The notes under the pieces are model-generated. The model worked only from the letters and a program-made list of their open reading frames with translations. It was not told the origin of the DNA and did not search any database. Both the position numbers and the translations under genes were made by a program. A DNA stretch of 64,000 nucleotides from a bacterium (GTDB lineage Bacteria; UBP6; UBA1177; JAKLFG01): positions 186,001 to 250,000 of the forward strand of contig JAKLIW010000002.1 of NCBI GenBank assembly GCA_022709425.1, read 5' to 3'. This document shows, one piece after another, positions 40,833 through 47,940 of this stretch. Every line of letters starts with the position of its first letter. The stretch's first letter is position 1.

Positions 40833-42112
40833 GAATACGTCTATTGATCGCGGCGACACTCTTCATCGTCGGTTGTTTTCCCAATGCGACCGTTCCGGCC
40901 GACAAGGAGGTGGTCGATGGGGATATGGCCGGGGGGCCTGACGGCACGGTGGTTGAAAAGGACGAAAAGGATATAGAGGACGAAAAGGACGATGTGGTTG
41001 AGATGGACATGGATCAGTCAGATCAGTCGGATCAGTCCGATCAGTCCGATCAGTCCGACGATACCGTGACCGACGATACGGCGATCGACGAACCGGTGGT
41101 TGATGATGACATGGCCGGGGGGTCTGACGACGCGATGGCTGAAAAGGACGAAAAGGACATAGAGGACATAAAGGACGACATGGTCGATGATCTGATCGTG
41201 GTTGATGACACCGTGGTGCCCGATGTCGACAGCGTCGCCGACCTCGACACGCCGTTTCCCGATGCCGATATCGACGAGCCGGCCGGGTCGCTCCGCATCC
41301 GCTTCGTCGCGGCGAACCTGACCAGCGGTAATTATCAATCGTACGATCCGGGACACGGCATCCGTCTGATGGCCGGGACCAAGGGCGACATTTTCATGGT
41401 GCAGGAGTTCAACTATGGCAGTAACTCTGCTTCCGACTATCGGGAGATGTCCGACGATGTCTGCGGCGTAGATTGCGACTATTCGGTCGGCACCGGGTCG
41501 ATACCCGACGGCGTGGTGAGCCGCTGGCCGATCACGGTAACGGGTGAATGGGATGACCCGAACATATCGGACCGCGGCCTTGCGTGGGCACGCATCGATA
41601 TCCCCGGGTCGAAGGACCTGTTCGTCATCAGCGTCCATCTGCACACGAGTCCTTCGAGCGATCAGGTGACTGCGGCGCAGGTCGTTGCGCAGAAGGTGAC
41701 CGAATACCGCGCGGCCAACCCGAACTGCTGTTACTATGTCGTCGGCGGCGATTTCAACGGGCCGACCTCGGTATCCGACAGCGGCTTCGGCAAGTACAAC
41801 GGGCAGGCGGTCTTTTATACCGCCGATCCCGATCCGGTGGGGGAGGATGATGCCATCGGGACCAACGCGAGCCGTTCGAGTCAGTACGATTTCATCCTGT
41901 TCGATCTGCCGCTCCACGCCTACCAGACGGCGGTCGTGATCGAGTCGACCGGCAGCGGGGAGCCCCTTTCTTACCCGAGCGGACTGGTCTTCGACAGCCG
42001 TGATTTCACGCAGAGCGACCTCGACAACTATTTCCCGCCGGCGTTGACCGGCGACTCGGGCGCTTCCAACATGCAGCACATGGCGATCATCAAGGATGTC
42101 CTGATACCTTAG
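40820..42112 (+). CDS. Asp-linker lipoprotein with endonuclease/exonuclease/phosphatase domain
   Basis: This 430-residue protein has a lipoprotein signal with C19 (LFIVGC). An exceptionally acidic linker (about 25-160) contains SDQ repeats and two related copies of a MAGGxDxxxxEKDEKDIED block. An EEP-superfamily domain follows (about 165-430): VAANLTSGN, IFMVQEFN with the metal Glu, ISVHLHTSPSS, VVGGDFNGP, and a final NMQHMAIIKD where the catalytic SDH would be. The terminal Asp-His pair is weak (MQHMAI), so activity is uncertain. It is probably surface-exposed and might act on extracellular DNA or phosphodiesters. The ATG overlaps the radical SAM gene by 13 nt. Confidence 0.82.
   Translation: MLRLRIRLLIAATLFIVGCFPNATVPADKEVVDGDMAGGPDGTVVEKDEKDIEDEKDDVVEMDMDQSDQSDQSDQSDQSDDTVTDDTAIDEPVVDDDMAGGSDDAMAEKDEKDIEDIKDDMVDDLIVVDDTVVPDVDSVADLDTPFPDADIDEPAGSLRIRFVAANLTSGNYQSYDPGHGIRLMAGTKGDIFMVQEFNYGSNSASDYREMSDDVCGVDCDYSVGTGSIPDGVVSRWPITVTGEWDDPNISDRGLAWARIDIPGSKDLFVISVHLHTSPSSDQVTAAQVVAQKVTEYRAANPNCCYYVVGGDFNGPTSVSDSGFGKYNGQAVFYTADPDPVGEDDAIGTNASRSSQYDFILFDLPLHAYQTAVVIESTGSGEPLSYPSGLVFDSRDFTQSDLDNYFPPALTGDSGASNMQHMAIIKDVLIP
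41012..41056 (+). repeat. Five tandem copies of a 9-bp SDQ-coding repeat
   Basis: GATCAGTCN repeats five times without interruption and encodes the DQS units of the linker. Nine-bp units keep the frame, so copy-number change would alter linker length only. Confidence 0.9.
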
Positions 42113-42123
42113 CCGCCGTTCAT

Positions 42124-42152
42124 TTGACCTTTGCAAAAAAAAGAGGTACAAC
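42124..42152 (+). promoter_or_regulatory. Predicted promoter of the Lcl-domain gene
   Basis: TTGACC (42124-42129) and TACAAC (42147-42152) are 17 bp apart, about 40 nt before the start at 42193. Confidence 0.55.
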
Positions 42153-42192
42153 ACGGTCCGTTGAGAGGTGTGGATCCATCAGGGAGGAAATC

Positions 42193-43011
42193 ATGCGTGG
42201 AATGTTGATCGTTGTCCCGGTTCTGATCTTTGCCGTCACGATGATCGCGGCCGATGCCCCCAAAGCACCCGCCGCCGAACCGAAGAAGGCGCCGACGGCC
42301 GAAGTGAAGAAGGCTGAACCGGTTGCGCCGAAGAAGGCTGAACCGGTGGCCGAGACCAAGAAGGCGGAGCCGGCCCCCGCCGCCGCTCCGGCCGCTCCGG
42401 CCAAGCCGGCGGAAGCGGCGAAAAAAGAGGAGCCGAAGAAGGAAGAGCCGAAAAAAGAAGAGACCCCCCCGACCCCGGCGCCTCCCGACCCGAAGAAATA
42501 CGATATAAAGGAAGAGACGGTCACCGACACCGCGACCAATCTCGTCTGGCAGCGGAAACGGACCGATAAGAGCATGACCCACAAGGAGGCCGAGGACTAC
42601 TGCGGTACCCTGACGCTGGCTGGCGCCGATGACTGGCGTCTGCCGACCGTCACCGAACTGCGGACCCTTATTGTCGGCTGTCAGAGCGGCACCCCCGCCT
42701 GCAAGGTCGACGACGCCTGCACGGCGAGCAAATGCTGGAGTCCCGCCTGCGCCTGTCAGGCTCTCAAAGGGCCGGGGGAGGATGGCTTCTACTGGCAGAA
42801 GGATGTCTGGCAGGGGGGCGGCAAATATTTCTGGTCATCGTCGTTGCGTCCCGGCAAAAAAAGCGAAAAGGCGTGGGATGTAGGGTTCAATTACGGCAAT
42901 GTCTACGAGTACGACCGTACGCAAAAAGCCGATGTTCGCTGTGTGCGCGGCGCGACGGCTCCGGCTCCGGCTCCGGCAACCCCGGCTGCGACGACCGCGC
43001 CTGCGAAATAA
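42193..43011 (+). CDS. Secreted DUF1566 (Lcl)-domain protein with Ala/Pro/Lys spacer
   Basis: This 272-residue exported protein has a Sec signal (MRGMLIVVPVLIFAVTMIAA), an approximately 90-residue Lys/Ala/Pro/Glu spacer of AEPKKA-type units, and one DUF1566/Lcl domain: VTDTATNLVWQRKRT, AEDYCGTLTLAGADDWRLPTVTELRTL and a late YFWSSS. Lcl-type domains occur in surface adhesins such as the Legionella collagen-like protein. Extra cysteines (about 190-215) may form disulphides. The tail is Ala/Pro-rich. The start at 42193 has AGGGAGG just upstream; an in-frame earlier codon lies within the promoter. Confidence 0.85.
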   Translation: MRGMLIVVPVLIFAVTMIAADAPKAPAAEPKKAPTAEVKKAEPVAPKKAEPVAETKKAEPAPAAAPAAPAKPAEAAKKEEPKKEEPKKEETPPTPAPPDPKKYDIKEETVTDTATNLVWQRKRTDKSMTHKEAEDYCGTLTLAGADDWRLPTVTELRTLIVGCQSGTPACKVDDACTASKCWSPACACQALKGPGEDGFYWQKDVWQGGGKYFWSSSLRPGKKSEKAWDVGFNYGNVYEYDRTQKADVRCVRGATAPAPAPATPAATTAPAK

Positions 43012-43914
43012 CTACTTTTTCTGAGCCAATACTTCTTTGACCTTCGCCGGTATCTCTTGGAAATTCTCGACCACATGAGCGCCCGCCTCGCGCAGCGCCG
43101 TGACCTTCCCTTCCCATGAACCTTTGTTCCCTTCGACTATCGCCCCGGCGTGGCTGAAACGGGTCCCTTTCTTGGCCCCTTTGCCGCCGATGTAGGCGAC
43201 CACCGGTTTGGTGATCTTCCCCGCCTTCATCATCTCGGCGACCGTCTCTTCCTGCGAAGTGCCGATCTCGCCGAACATGACGATGAGGTCGGTCTGCGGG
43301 TCGTTCTGGAACAGTTCGACCACCTTGTTGTGCGGCATCCCGATGACGGCGTCGCCGCCGACATGGCAGATGGTCGAGAGTCCGATCCCCGCCTGCGAGA
43401 GGTAGTAGGATATCGAGCTCGTGATGCCGCCGGAGCGCGAAGTGACCCCGACATTACCGCGCTTGAACCACGACTTGGCCGATGAGGCCTTGCCGCCGAT
43501 CATACCGAGGATCCCTTCGTCGACCGAAAGGACGCCGAGGGTGTTGGGGCCGACGAAGTTCGCGTTATGTTTCTTCGCGTGGGCCGATATCTCGAGGACA
43601 TCGTGCACCGGGACGCGGTCGGGGACGATGACGATGAGTTTGACGCCGTTCTCGAGCGCCTCTATCGCCGCGTCCTTGACGAGATGCGCCGGGACGAAGA
43701 TGACCGAGGTGTCGACCGGCCCTTTCGCGGCGACCAGTTCCGACACGGTGTCGTAGACCATGAGTCCGTGAACCTCCTCTCCGGCGCGGCCGGGGGTGAC
43801 CCCCGCAATAACCTGCGTGCCGTACTCCATCATGAGCTGGGCGCGCGCCTGCCCTTCACGGCCGGTGATCCCCTGAATGATGACGCGGTTCTGTTTGGTT
43901 ATGATGATCGCCAT
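43012..43914 (-). CDS. sucD: Succinate--CoA ligase alpha subunit (SucD-like)
   Basis: This 300-residue subunit binds CoA in a Rossmann fold and carries the phosphohistidine. It shows VIIQGITGREGQ, GVTPGRAGEEVHGLMVYDTV, GPNTLGVLS and the active-site His in RFSHAGAIVEG (usually GHAGA). The enzyme interconverts succinyl-CoA, ADP and phosphate with succinate and ATP. It lies 3 nt after the unusual beta-subunit gene. Because the beta partner has a ferredoxin domain, the acyl substrate could differ from succinate. Confidence 0.88.
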   Translation of the reverse strand: MAIIITKQNRVIIQGITGREGQARAQLMMEYGTQVIAGVTPGRAGEEVHGLMVYDTVSELVAAKGPVDTSVIFVPAHLVKDAAIEALENGVKLIVIVPDRVPVHDVLEISAHAKKHNANFVGPNTLGVLSVDEGILGMIGGKASSAKSWFKRGNVGVTSRSGGITSSISYYLSQAGIGLSTICHVGGDAVIGMPHNKVVELFQNDPQTDLIVMFGEIGTSQEETVAEMMKAGKITKPVVAYIGGKGAKKGTRFSHAGAIVEGNKGSWEGKVTALREAGAHVVENFQEIPAKVKEVLAQKK

Positions 43915-43917
43915 GGC

Positions 43918-45474
43918 TTACTTCCCCTTCGTCAGTTTTTCACGGTAACTCGCAAGTCCCTCGATGGGCAGGACGATCTTGAGCGCCTTCATCCCCTTCG
44001 CCATGCAGGCGAGTTCGCAGGCGAGGCATTCGATGCACTTACCCTTTTTCGCCTCTTTCGGGTCGATGGCGAGCGCCGGGGCGCCGTTCTCCTCCTTCAG
44101 TATCTTGGGCGAACAACTGCCGATGCAGGCTTTCGTCGTGCAGGCGGCGCAGGCGGCCCGTTCGACGTGGATGCTGCCGGTCATCGTCTGGAACGAGTAG
44201 TCACACTTCTTGGTATCGGGCAGGACGAACGGTTTCACGGTGTGGCCTTTGTTGCCGTTCTTCTTCATTCCTTCGAGCAGGTGCTTCATGACCGAATCGG
44301 GCGAATCGTTCTTGCCGAACCCTTTGACCTGCACCGGCAGACCGCCGAGGAAGTCGGCGATGATCTGCATCGCGATCTCCTCCGAATTGCCGCCGAGCCG
44401 TATGGAGGCGGGGACATCGAGCCCCTCCTCAAGGAATGCCTTCACAAATCCGCGCGCCGAATGGAACTGTTCCTGTGAGGCGACGCCGCTCCCCGACGAG
44501 AAGTAGCCCTTGATGCCGGGCTGAGACAGGATCACCTTCGCGGCGCGGTAGACCTTCGACGCGGGCGGGTTGCCGGAGGTGTCGCAGAAGTTCGCTATCT
44601 TGCAGCCGTTCTCCGAGACGGCGTTCATCGACATCATCGAGCCGCCGCCGCCGGCGCCGTGGAACCCGATGACCGCCTCTTTGGTGTCGGCCGCTTCGGC
44701 CATCTGGAAGAAGAAGAAGGTGCCGCGGTAGTCGTTCTTCTCGACCATGTAGGCGATCCGCTCCAGTTCGGTCGGCGGGCGGTCGAATTCGCGCGCTATC
44801 TCGATGCCGAACTCGGGATGACGGAAGACGGCGTAGTCGTCGACCACCACATGGCAGTCGGCGGCGTAGACCTTTTCGTCGGCCGTCATCACCAGCGGAT
44901 TGCATTCGAACGAACGGGCGTCGCTCTTGCGCATCGCCTCGTACATTTTAACGAGTATCGGGGCGAGCGCAGATGCCGTTTTCGGGTCGAGCCCGGTCTT
45001 CTTTATCAGTTCGAGCGTCCGGTAGGGTTTCATCCCCTCGAAGATATCGACCTCGGCGGTGACCACCGCGTCGGGATATTCCTTCGCTATCTCTTCAATG
45101 CCGGAGCCGCCGCGCGACGAGAAGAGGAACATCGGTTTCTGCGCCGTATCGTTGATGATGAATCCGGCGAAGAATTCGCGCGCGATGGCGAGTTTCTGCT
45201 CGATGAGCAGTTTCTCGACGGCGAAGTTGCCGATCTTCATCCCGAGCAGGTCGCCGCAGTGTTTGCGCAGCTCATCGGCAGTTGCCGCGAACCGGACGCC
45301 GCCCGCCGCCTTGCGGCCGGTGCTCCAGGTCTGGATCTTCACGACGACCGGCCAGCCGATCTTCTCGGCCGCCGCGACCGCCTCGTCGGCGGTGGAAATG
45401 ACCGCCCCTTTGGGGATCGGTATCTCATGTTTCTTCAGGATCTCTTTGCCCTGATACTCATAGAGTTTCGCCAT
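43918..45474 (-). CDS. SucC-like ATP-grasp subunit fused to a 2[4Fe-4S] ferredoxin domain
   Basis: This 518-residue protein has an N-terminal ATP-grasp domain (MAKLYEYQGKEILKKH, then PVVVKIQTWSTGRKAAGGVRF and VEKLLIEQK) and a ligase-CoA domain (GFHGAGGGGSMMSMNAV). SucC proteins normally end near residue 390. Here about 130 more residues follow, containing two cysteine clusters: C442, C445, C450, C454, then C480, C483, C486, C490. The second is the classic CxxCxxCxxxC; together they look like a bacterial 2[4Fe-4S] ferredoxin. This suggests an acyl-CoA ligase coupled to electron transfer, or regulated by redox. I do not recognise a named family. The start at 45474 follows a GAGG site and the promoter below. 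Confidence 0.88.
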   Translation of the reverse strand: MAKLYEYQGKEILKKHEIPIPKGAVISTADEAVAAAEKIGWPVVVKIQTWSTGRKAAGGVRFAATADELRKHCGDLLGMKIGNFAVEKLLIEQKLAIAREFFAGFIINDTAQKPMFLFSSRGGSGIEEIAKEYPDAVVTAEVDIFEGMKPYRTLELIKKTGLDPKTASALAPILVKMYEAMRKSDARSFECNPLVMTADEKVYAADCHVVVDDYAVFRHPEFGIEIAREFDRPPTELERIAYMVEKNDYRGTFFFFQMAEAADTKEAVIGFHGAGGGGSMMSMNAVSENGCKIANFCDTSGNPPASKVYRAAKVILSQPGIKGYFSSGSGVASQEQFHSARGFVKAFLEEGLDVPASIRLGGNSEEIAMQIIADFLGGLPVQVKGFGKNDSPDSVMKHLLEGMKKNGNKGHTVKPFVLPDTKKCDYSFQTMTGSIHVERAACAACTTKACIGSCSPKILKEENGAPALAIDPKEAKKGKCIECLACELACMAKGMKALKIVLPIEGLASYREKLTKGK

Positions 45475-45499
45475 GGGAACCTCATATTGTTTTATCTTT

Positions 45500-45528
45500 G
45501 GGGTCAGGCGCACAAGTTGCCTGACCCC
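45500..45528. repeat. GGGGTCAGGC palindrome, copy 1
   Basis: A perfect 10-bp inverted repeat, GGGGTCAGGC and GCCTGACCCC, flanks a 9-nt loop. It lies between the sucC-like start and its promoter and has no T tract. A near-identical copy is at 45614-45642. It resembles REP-type palindromes mobilised by TnpA-REP enzymes, though none is present here. Confidence 0.75.
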
Positions 45529-45541
45529 TCCCGTCCGGCGA

Positions 45542-45569
45542 ACTATACCAGATGTAACGGCTTTTGCAA
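45542..45569 (-). promoter_or_regulatory. Predicted promoter of the sucC-ferredoxin/sucD operon
   Basis: On the minus strand TTGCAA (45564-45569) and TATAGT (45542-45547) are 16 bp apart. The leader contains palindrome copy 1. Confidence 0.5.
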
Positions 45570-45581
45570 CCCTTTCTCTTG

Positions 45582-45610
45582 TTGCTTTTTGGCCGCTGAA
45601 ACGGTAAAGT
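45582..45610 (+). promoter_or_regulatory. Predicted promoter of the moxR-DUF58-tgpA operon
   Basis: TTGCTT (45582-45587) and TAAAGT (45605-45610) are 17 bp apart. The leader contains palindrome copy 2 just before moxR. Confidence 0.45.
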
Positions 45611-45613
45611 AAT

Positions 45614-45642
45614 GGGGTCAGGCGCACCAGTTGCCTGACCCC
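45614..45642. repeat. GGGGTCAGGC palindrome, copy 2
   Basis: This has the same 10-bp stem (11 with the flanking T/A pair), and the 9-nt loop differs by one base from copy 1. It ends 16 nt before the moxR start, so the two copies bracket the divergent promoters. Confidence 0.75.
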
Positions 45643-45658
45643 AACTGTTGGAGGCACC

Positions 45659-46600
45659 ATGGACACCACGGCGGCACGGACGGTCTACCGGAAGATAGGC
45701 GACAACATCGGCACGGTCATCAAAGGTCAGGACAGGACGATACGGAGCCTGCTTGCCGCCTTCTTCAGCGGCGGTCATGTTCTCTTGGAGGATTATCCCG
45801 GCACCGGCAAGACGACGCTCGCCAAGACGCTCGCCCGTTCCATCAATACCCAGTTCCGCCGTGTGCAGTTCACCCCCGACCTGCTCCCTGCCGACATCCT
45901 CGGCGTGTCGGTCTACAATCAGCACGATGGCCGGTTCGAGTTCCGCGACGGCCCGATATTCACCAACATCCTGCTGACCGACGAGATAAACCGCGCCAGT
46001 CCCCGCACCCAGTCGGCCCTGCTTGAGGCGATGGCCGAAGGGCAGGTGAGCGCCGACGGCATCCGGCGGCCGCTCCCGGAGCCGTTCTTCGTCATCGCGA
46101 CGCAGAACAATGTCGAATCGCGCGGCACCTATCCGCTCCCCGAATCGCAGATGGACCGCTTCATGGTGCGTCTCACGCTCGGCTACATCGGCCGCGACGA
46201 CGAGGTGCGGGTGATGTCGGATCAGGGGGTGGAACATCCGCTCAAGCAGGTGCGGCCGGTGGTCGAGACGGCCGAGGTGACCGCGGCGATGCATACCGTC
46301 CGGCAGGTCGCCATCAGCGAGGAACTGAAGCATTTCATCGTCGATGTGGTCGCGGCGACCCGCACCGCCGAAGGGGTGGCGCTCGGGGCCAGTCCCCGCG
46401 CCTCGATCGCCCTGATGCGGGGGGCGCAGGCACTGGCGCTCTTCGACGGTAAGGGGTTCGTGACGCCCGACTATATTCAGGAGATGGCGCTTCCGGTGCT
46501 CTCTCACCGGCTGCTGCTCGATCCGCAGGCCCGGTTCGCGGGCGTTTCGGCCGAAACGGTCGTCGACCGCATCATCCGCAGTATCCCCGTGCCGGTATGA
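45659..46600 (+). CDS. MoxR-family AAA+ ATPase
   Basis: This 313-residue chaperone-like ATPase has Walker A YPGTGKTT, Walker B LLTDEINRASPRTQSALLEAM, sensor QNNVESRGTYPLPESQMDRF and the C-terminal lid domain. MoxR proteins help assemble or regulate partner complexes encoded alongside, typically DUF58 proteins. It has TGGAGG upstream of its start and overlaps the DUF58 gene by 4 nt. Confidence 0.94.
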   Translation: MDTTAARTVYRKIGDNIGTVIKGQDRTIRSLLAAFFSGGHVLLEDYPGTGKTTLAKTLARSINTQFRRVQFTPDLLPADILGVSVYNQHDGRFEFRDGPIFTNILLTDEINRASPRTQSALLEAMAEGQVSADGIRRPLPEPFFVIATQNNVESRGTYPLPESQMDRFMVRLTLGYIGRDDEVRVMSDQGVEHPLKQVRPVVETAEVTAAMHTVRQVAISEELKHFIVDVVAATRTAEGVALGASPRASIALMRGAQALALFDGKGFVTPDYIQEMALPVLSHRLLLDPQARFAGVSAETVVDRIIRSIPVPV

Positions 46601-47940
46601 AAAAGCGCTTCCACCGCTGGTACCATCGCACCTACGCCTTCAACCGCTCTCTGCGCGATCGCCTGACCCCGCCCGGCGCCTTTTTTGTCGTCATGTTCTT
46701 TATCGCATTCTTCTTCGGACTCAATACCCAGAAGTCGATGGTGTTCGAGATACTTTCCCTGCTGACGGCGCTGCTGCTGGTCTCGCGGCTCATCGAATGG
46801 CCCTTTAAGCCGCGGATCACCGCCGAGCGGCTTTTCCCGCGCTACGGCACCGTCGGGACGCCGGTCCGTTACCGGATAGCGCTCAAGAACGAGGGGAAAC
46901 GGCGCGAGGCGGGGCTCGTTCTTCTGGAGGAGCCGTGCGACCCGCGGCCGACCTACGACGAGTGGGCGAACACCCCGGAACAGGGGGAGGAAAAGCGGAA
47001 TTGGTTCGACCGCCGCATGCTCTACTACCGCTGGGAATGGCTCATCGCCAAACGGCTCGGCGCCACCTTCGAGTCGGCCGCCGTCCCGCCGCTCGCCCCC
47101 GGCGAGACGCGCGACATCGATATGTATCTCACGCCGACCAAACGCGGGATCATTCGACTGGAGGGGTGTCGCGTGGAGCGGGCCGACCTCTTCGGCATCT
47201 GGAAACGCGGCGTTCTACTGCCCTGTCCCGGCGCGCTCATCTCTCTGCCGCGCATCTACCGCGTGAACCGTCCTGAGTTCTGCGGCCACCGCCGCTACCA
47301 TCAGGGCGGCATCGCCGATGCCCGCAAGGCGGGCGATTCGGAAGAGTTCATGCAGGTCCGCGAATACCGTCCCGGCGACCCGCTGAAAAAGATACACTGG
47401 CGCTCGACCGCCCGCACCGGGATGCTCGCGGTCAAGGAATTTCAGGACGAATACTACGCCCGCATCGGTCTCATACTTGATACCTTCCGGAAGGAATCGT
47501 TCAGCGAAGAGCTGGAAGAGGCGGTCTCCATCGCCGCCTCCTATCTGGTGGGCGGCGGCGGGGGTGACGAGATCATCGAACTGATGTTCGTCGGCGCCGA
47601 GGCGTTCTCCTTCTCGGTGGGGCGCGGCACCGGGAGCCCCGACCGAATGCTCGAGATACTCGCCGGGGTGGAACCATGCCGCGACCGGAACTTCGCCGAA
47701 CTCACGCGGCTGGTCGGCGAGCGGCTGGAACTTCTGTGCGGCACGGTGGTGATACTGACCGACATCGATGAGAGCCGTAAAGAGCTACTCGCGCGGCTCG
47801 ATGCGGCCCCGGTCGATCACCTCACACTCCTTATCACGGCCGACCCGGAAAAGATGCGTCGACGCCTTACCGAACTCGCGGTGGGCAACGTGCACATCGT
47901 TGAAGTGGGCAAGGTGCAGGAGGCGTTGACGACGCTATGA
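46597..47940 (+). CDS. DUF58 membrane protein (VWA-like)
   Basis: This 447-residue protein has two hydrophobic helices near the N-terminus (PGAFFVVMFFIAFFFGL and MVFEILSLLTALLLV) and the DUF58 core with EEFMQVREYRPGDPLKKIHWRSTARTG. DUF58 proteins partner with MoxR and a transglutaminase-like membrane protein in many bacteria; the complex is thought to act at the envelope, but its biochemical role is unknown. It overlaps both neighbours by 4 nt. Confidence 0.92.
   Translation: MKKRFHRWYHRTYAFNRSLRDRLTPPGAFFVVMFFIAFFFGLNTQKSMVFEILSLLTALLLVSRLIEWPFKPRITAERLFPRYGTVGTPVRYRIALKNEGKRREAGLVLLEEPCDPRPTYDEWANTPEQGEEKRNWFDRRMLYYRWEWLIAKRLGATFESAAVPPLAPGETRDIDMYLTPTKRGIIRLEGCRVERADLFGIWKRGVLLPCPGALISLPRIYRVNRPEFCGHRRYHQGGIADARKAGDSEEFMQVREYRPGDPLKKIHWRSTARTGMLAVKEFQDEYYARIGLILDTFRKESFSEELEEAVSIAASYLVGGGGGDEIIELMFVGAEAFSFSVGRGTGSPDRMLEILAGVEPCRDRNFAELTRLVGERLELLCGTVVILTDIDESRKELLARLDAAPVDHLTLLITADPEKMRRRLTELAVGNVHIVEVGKVQEALTTL

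Noticed and set aside
45500..45528. Palindrome considered as a rho-independent terminator.
   Set aside because: It lies in a 5' leader and has no T tract in either direction.
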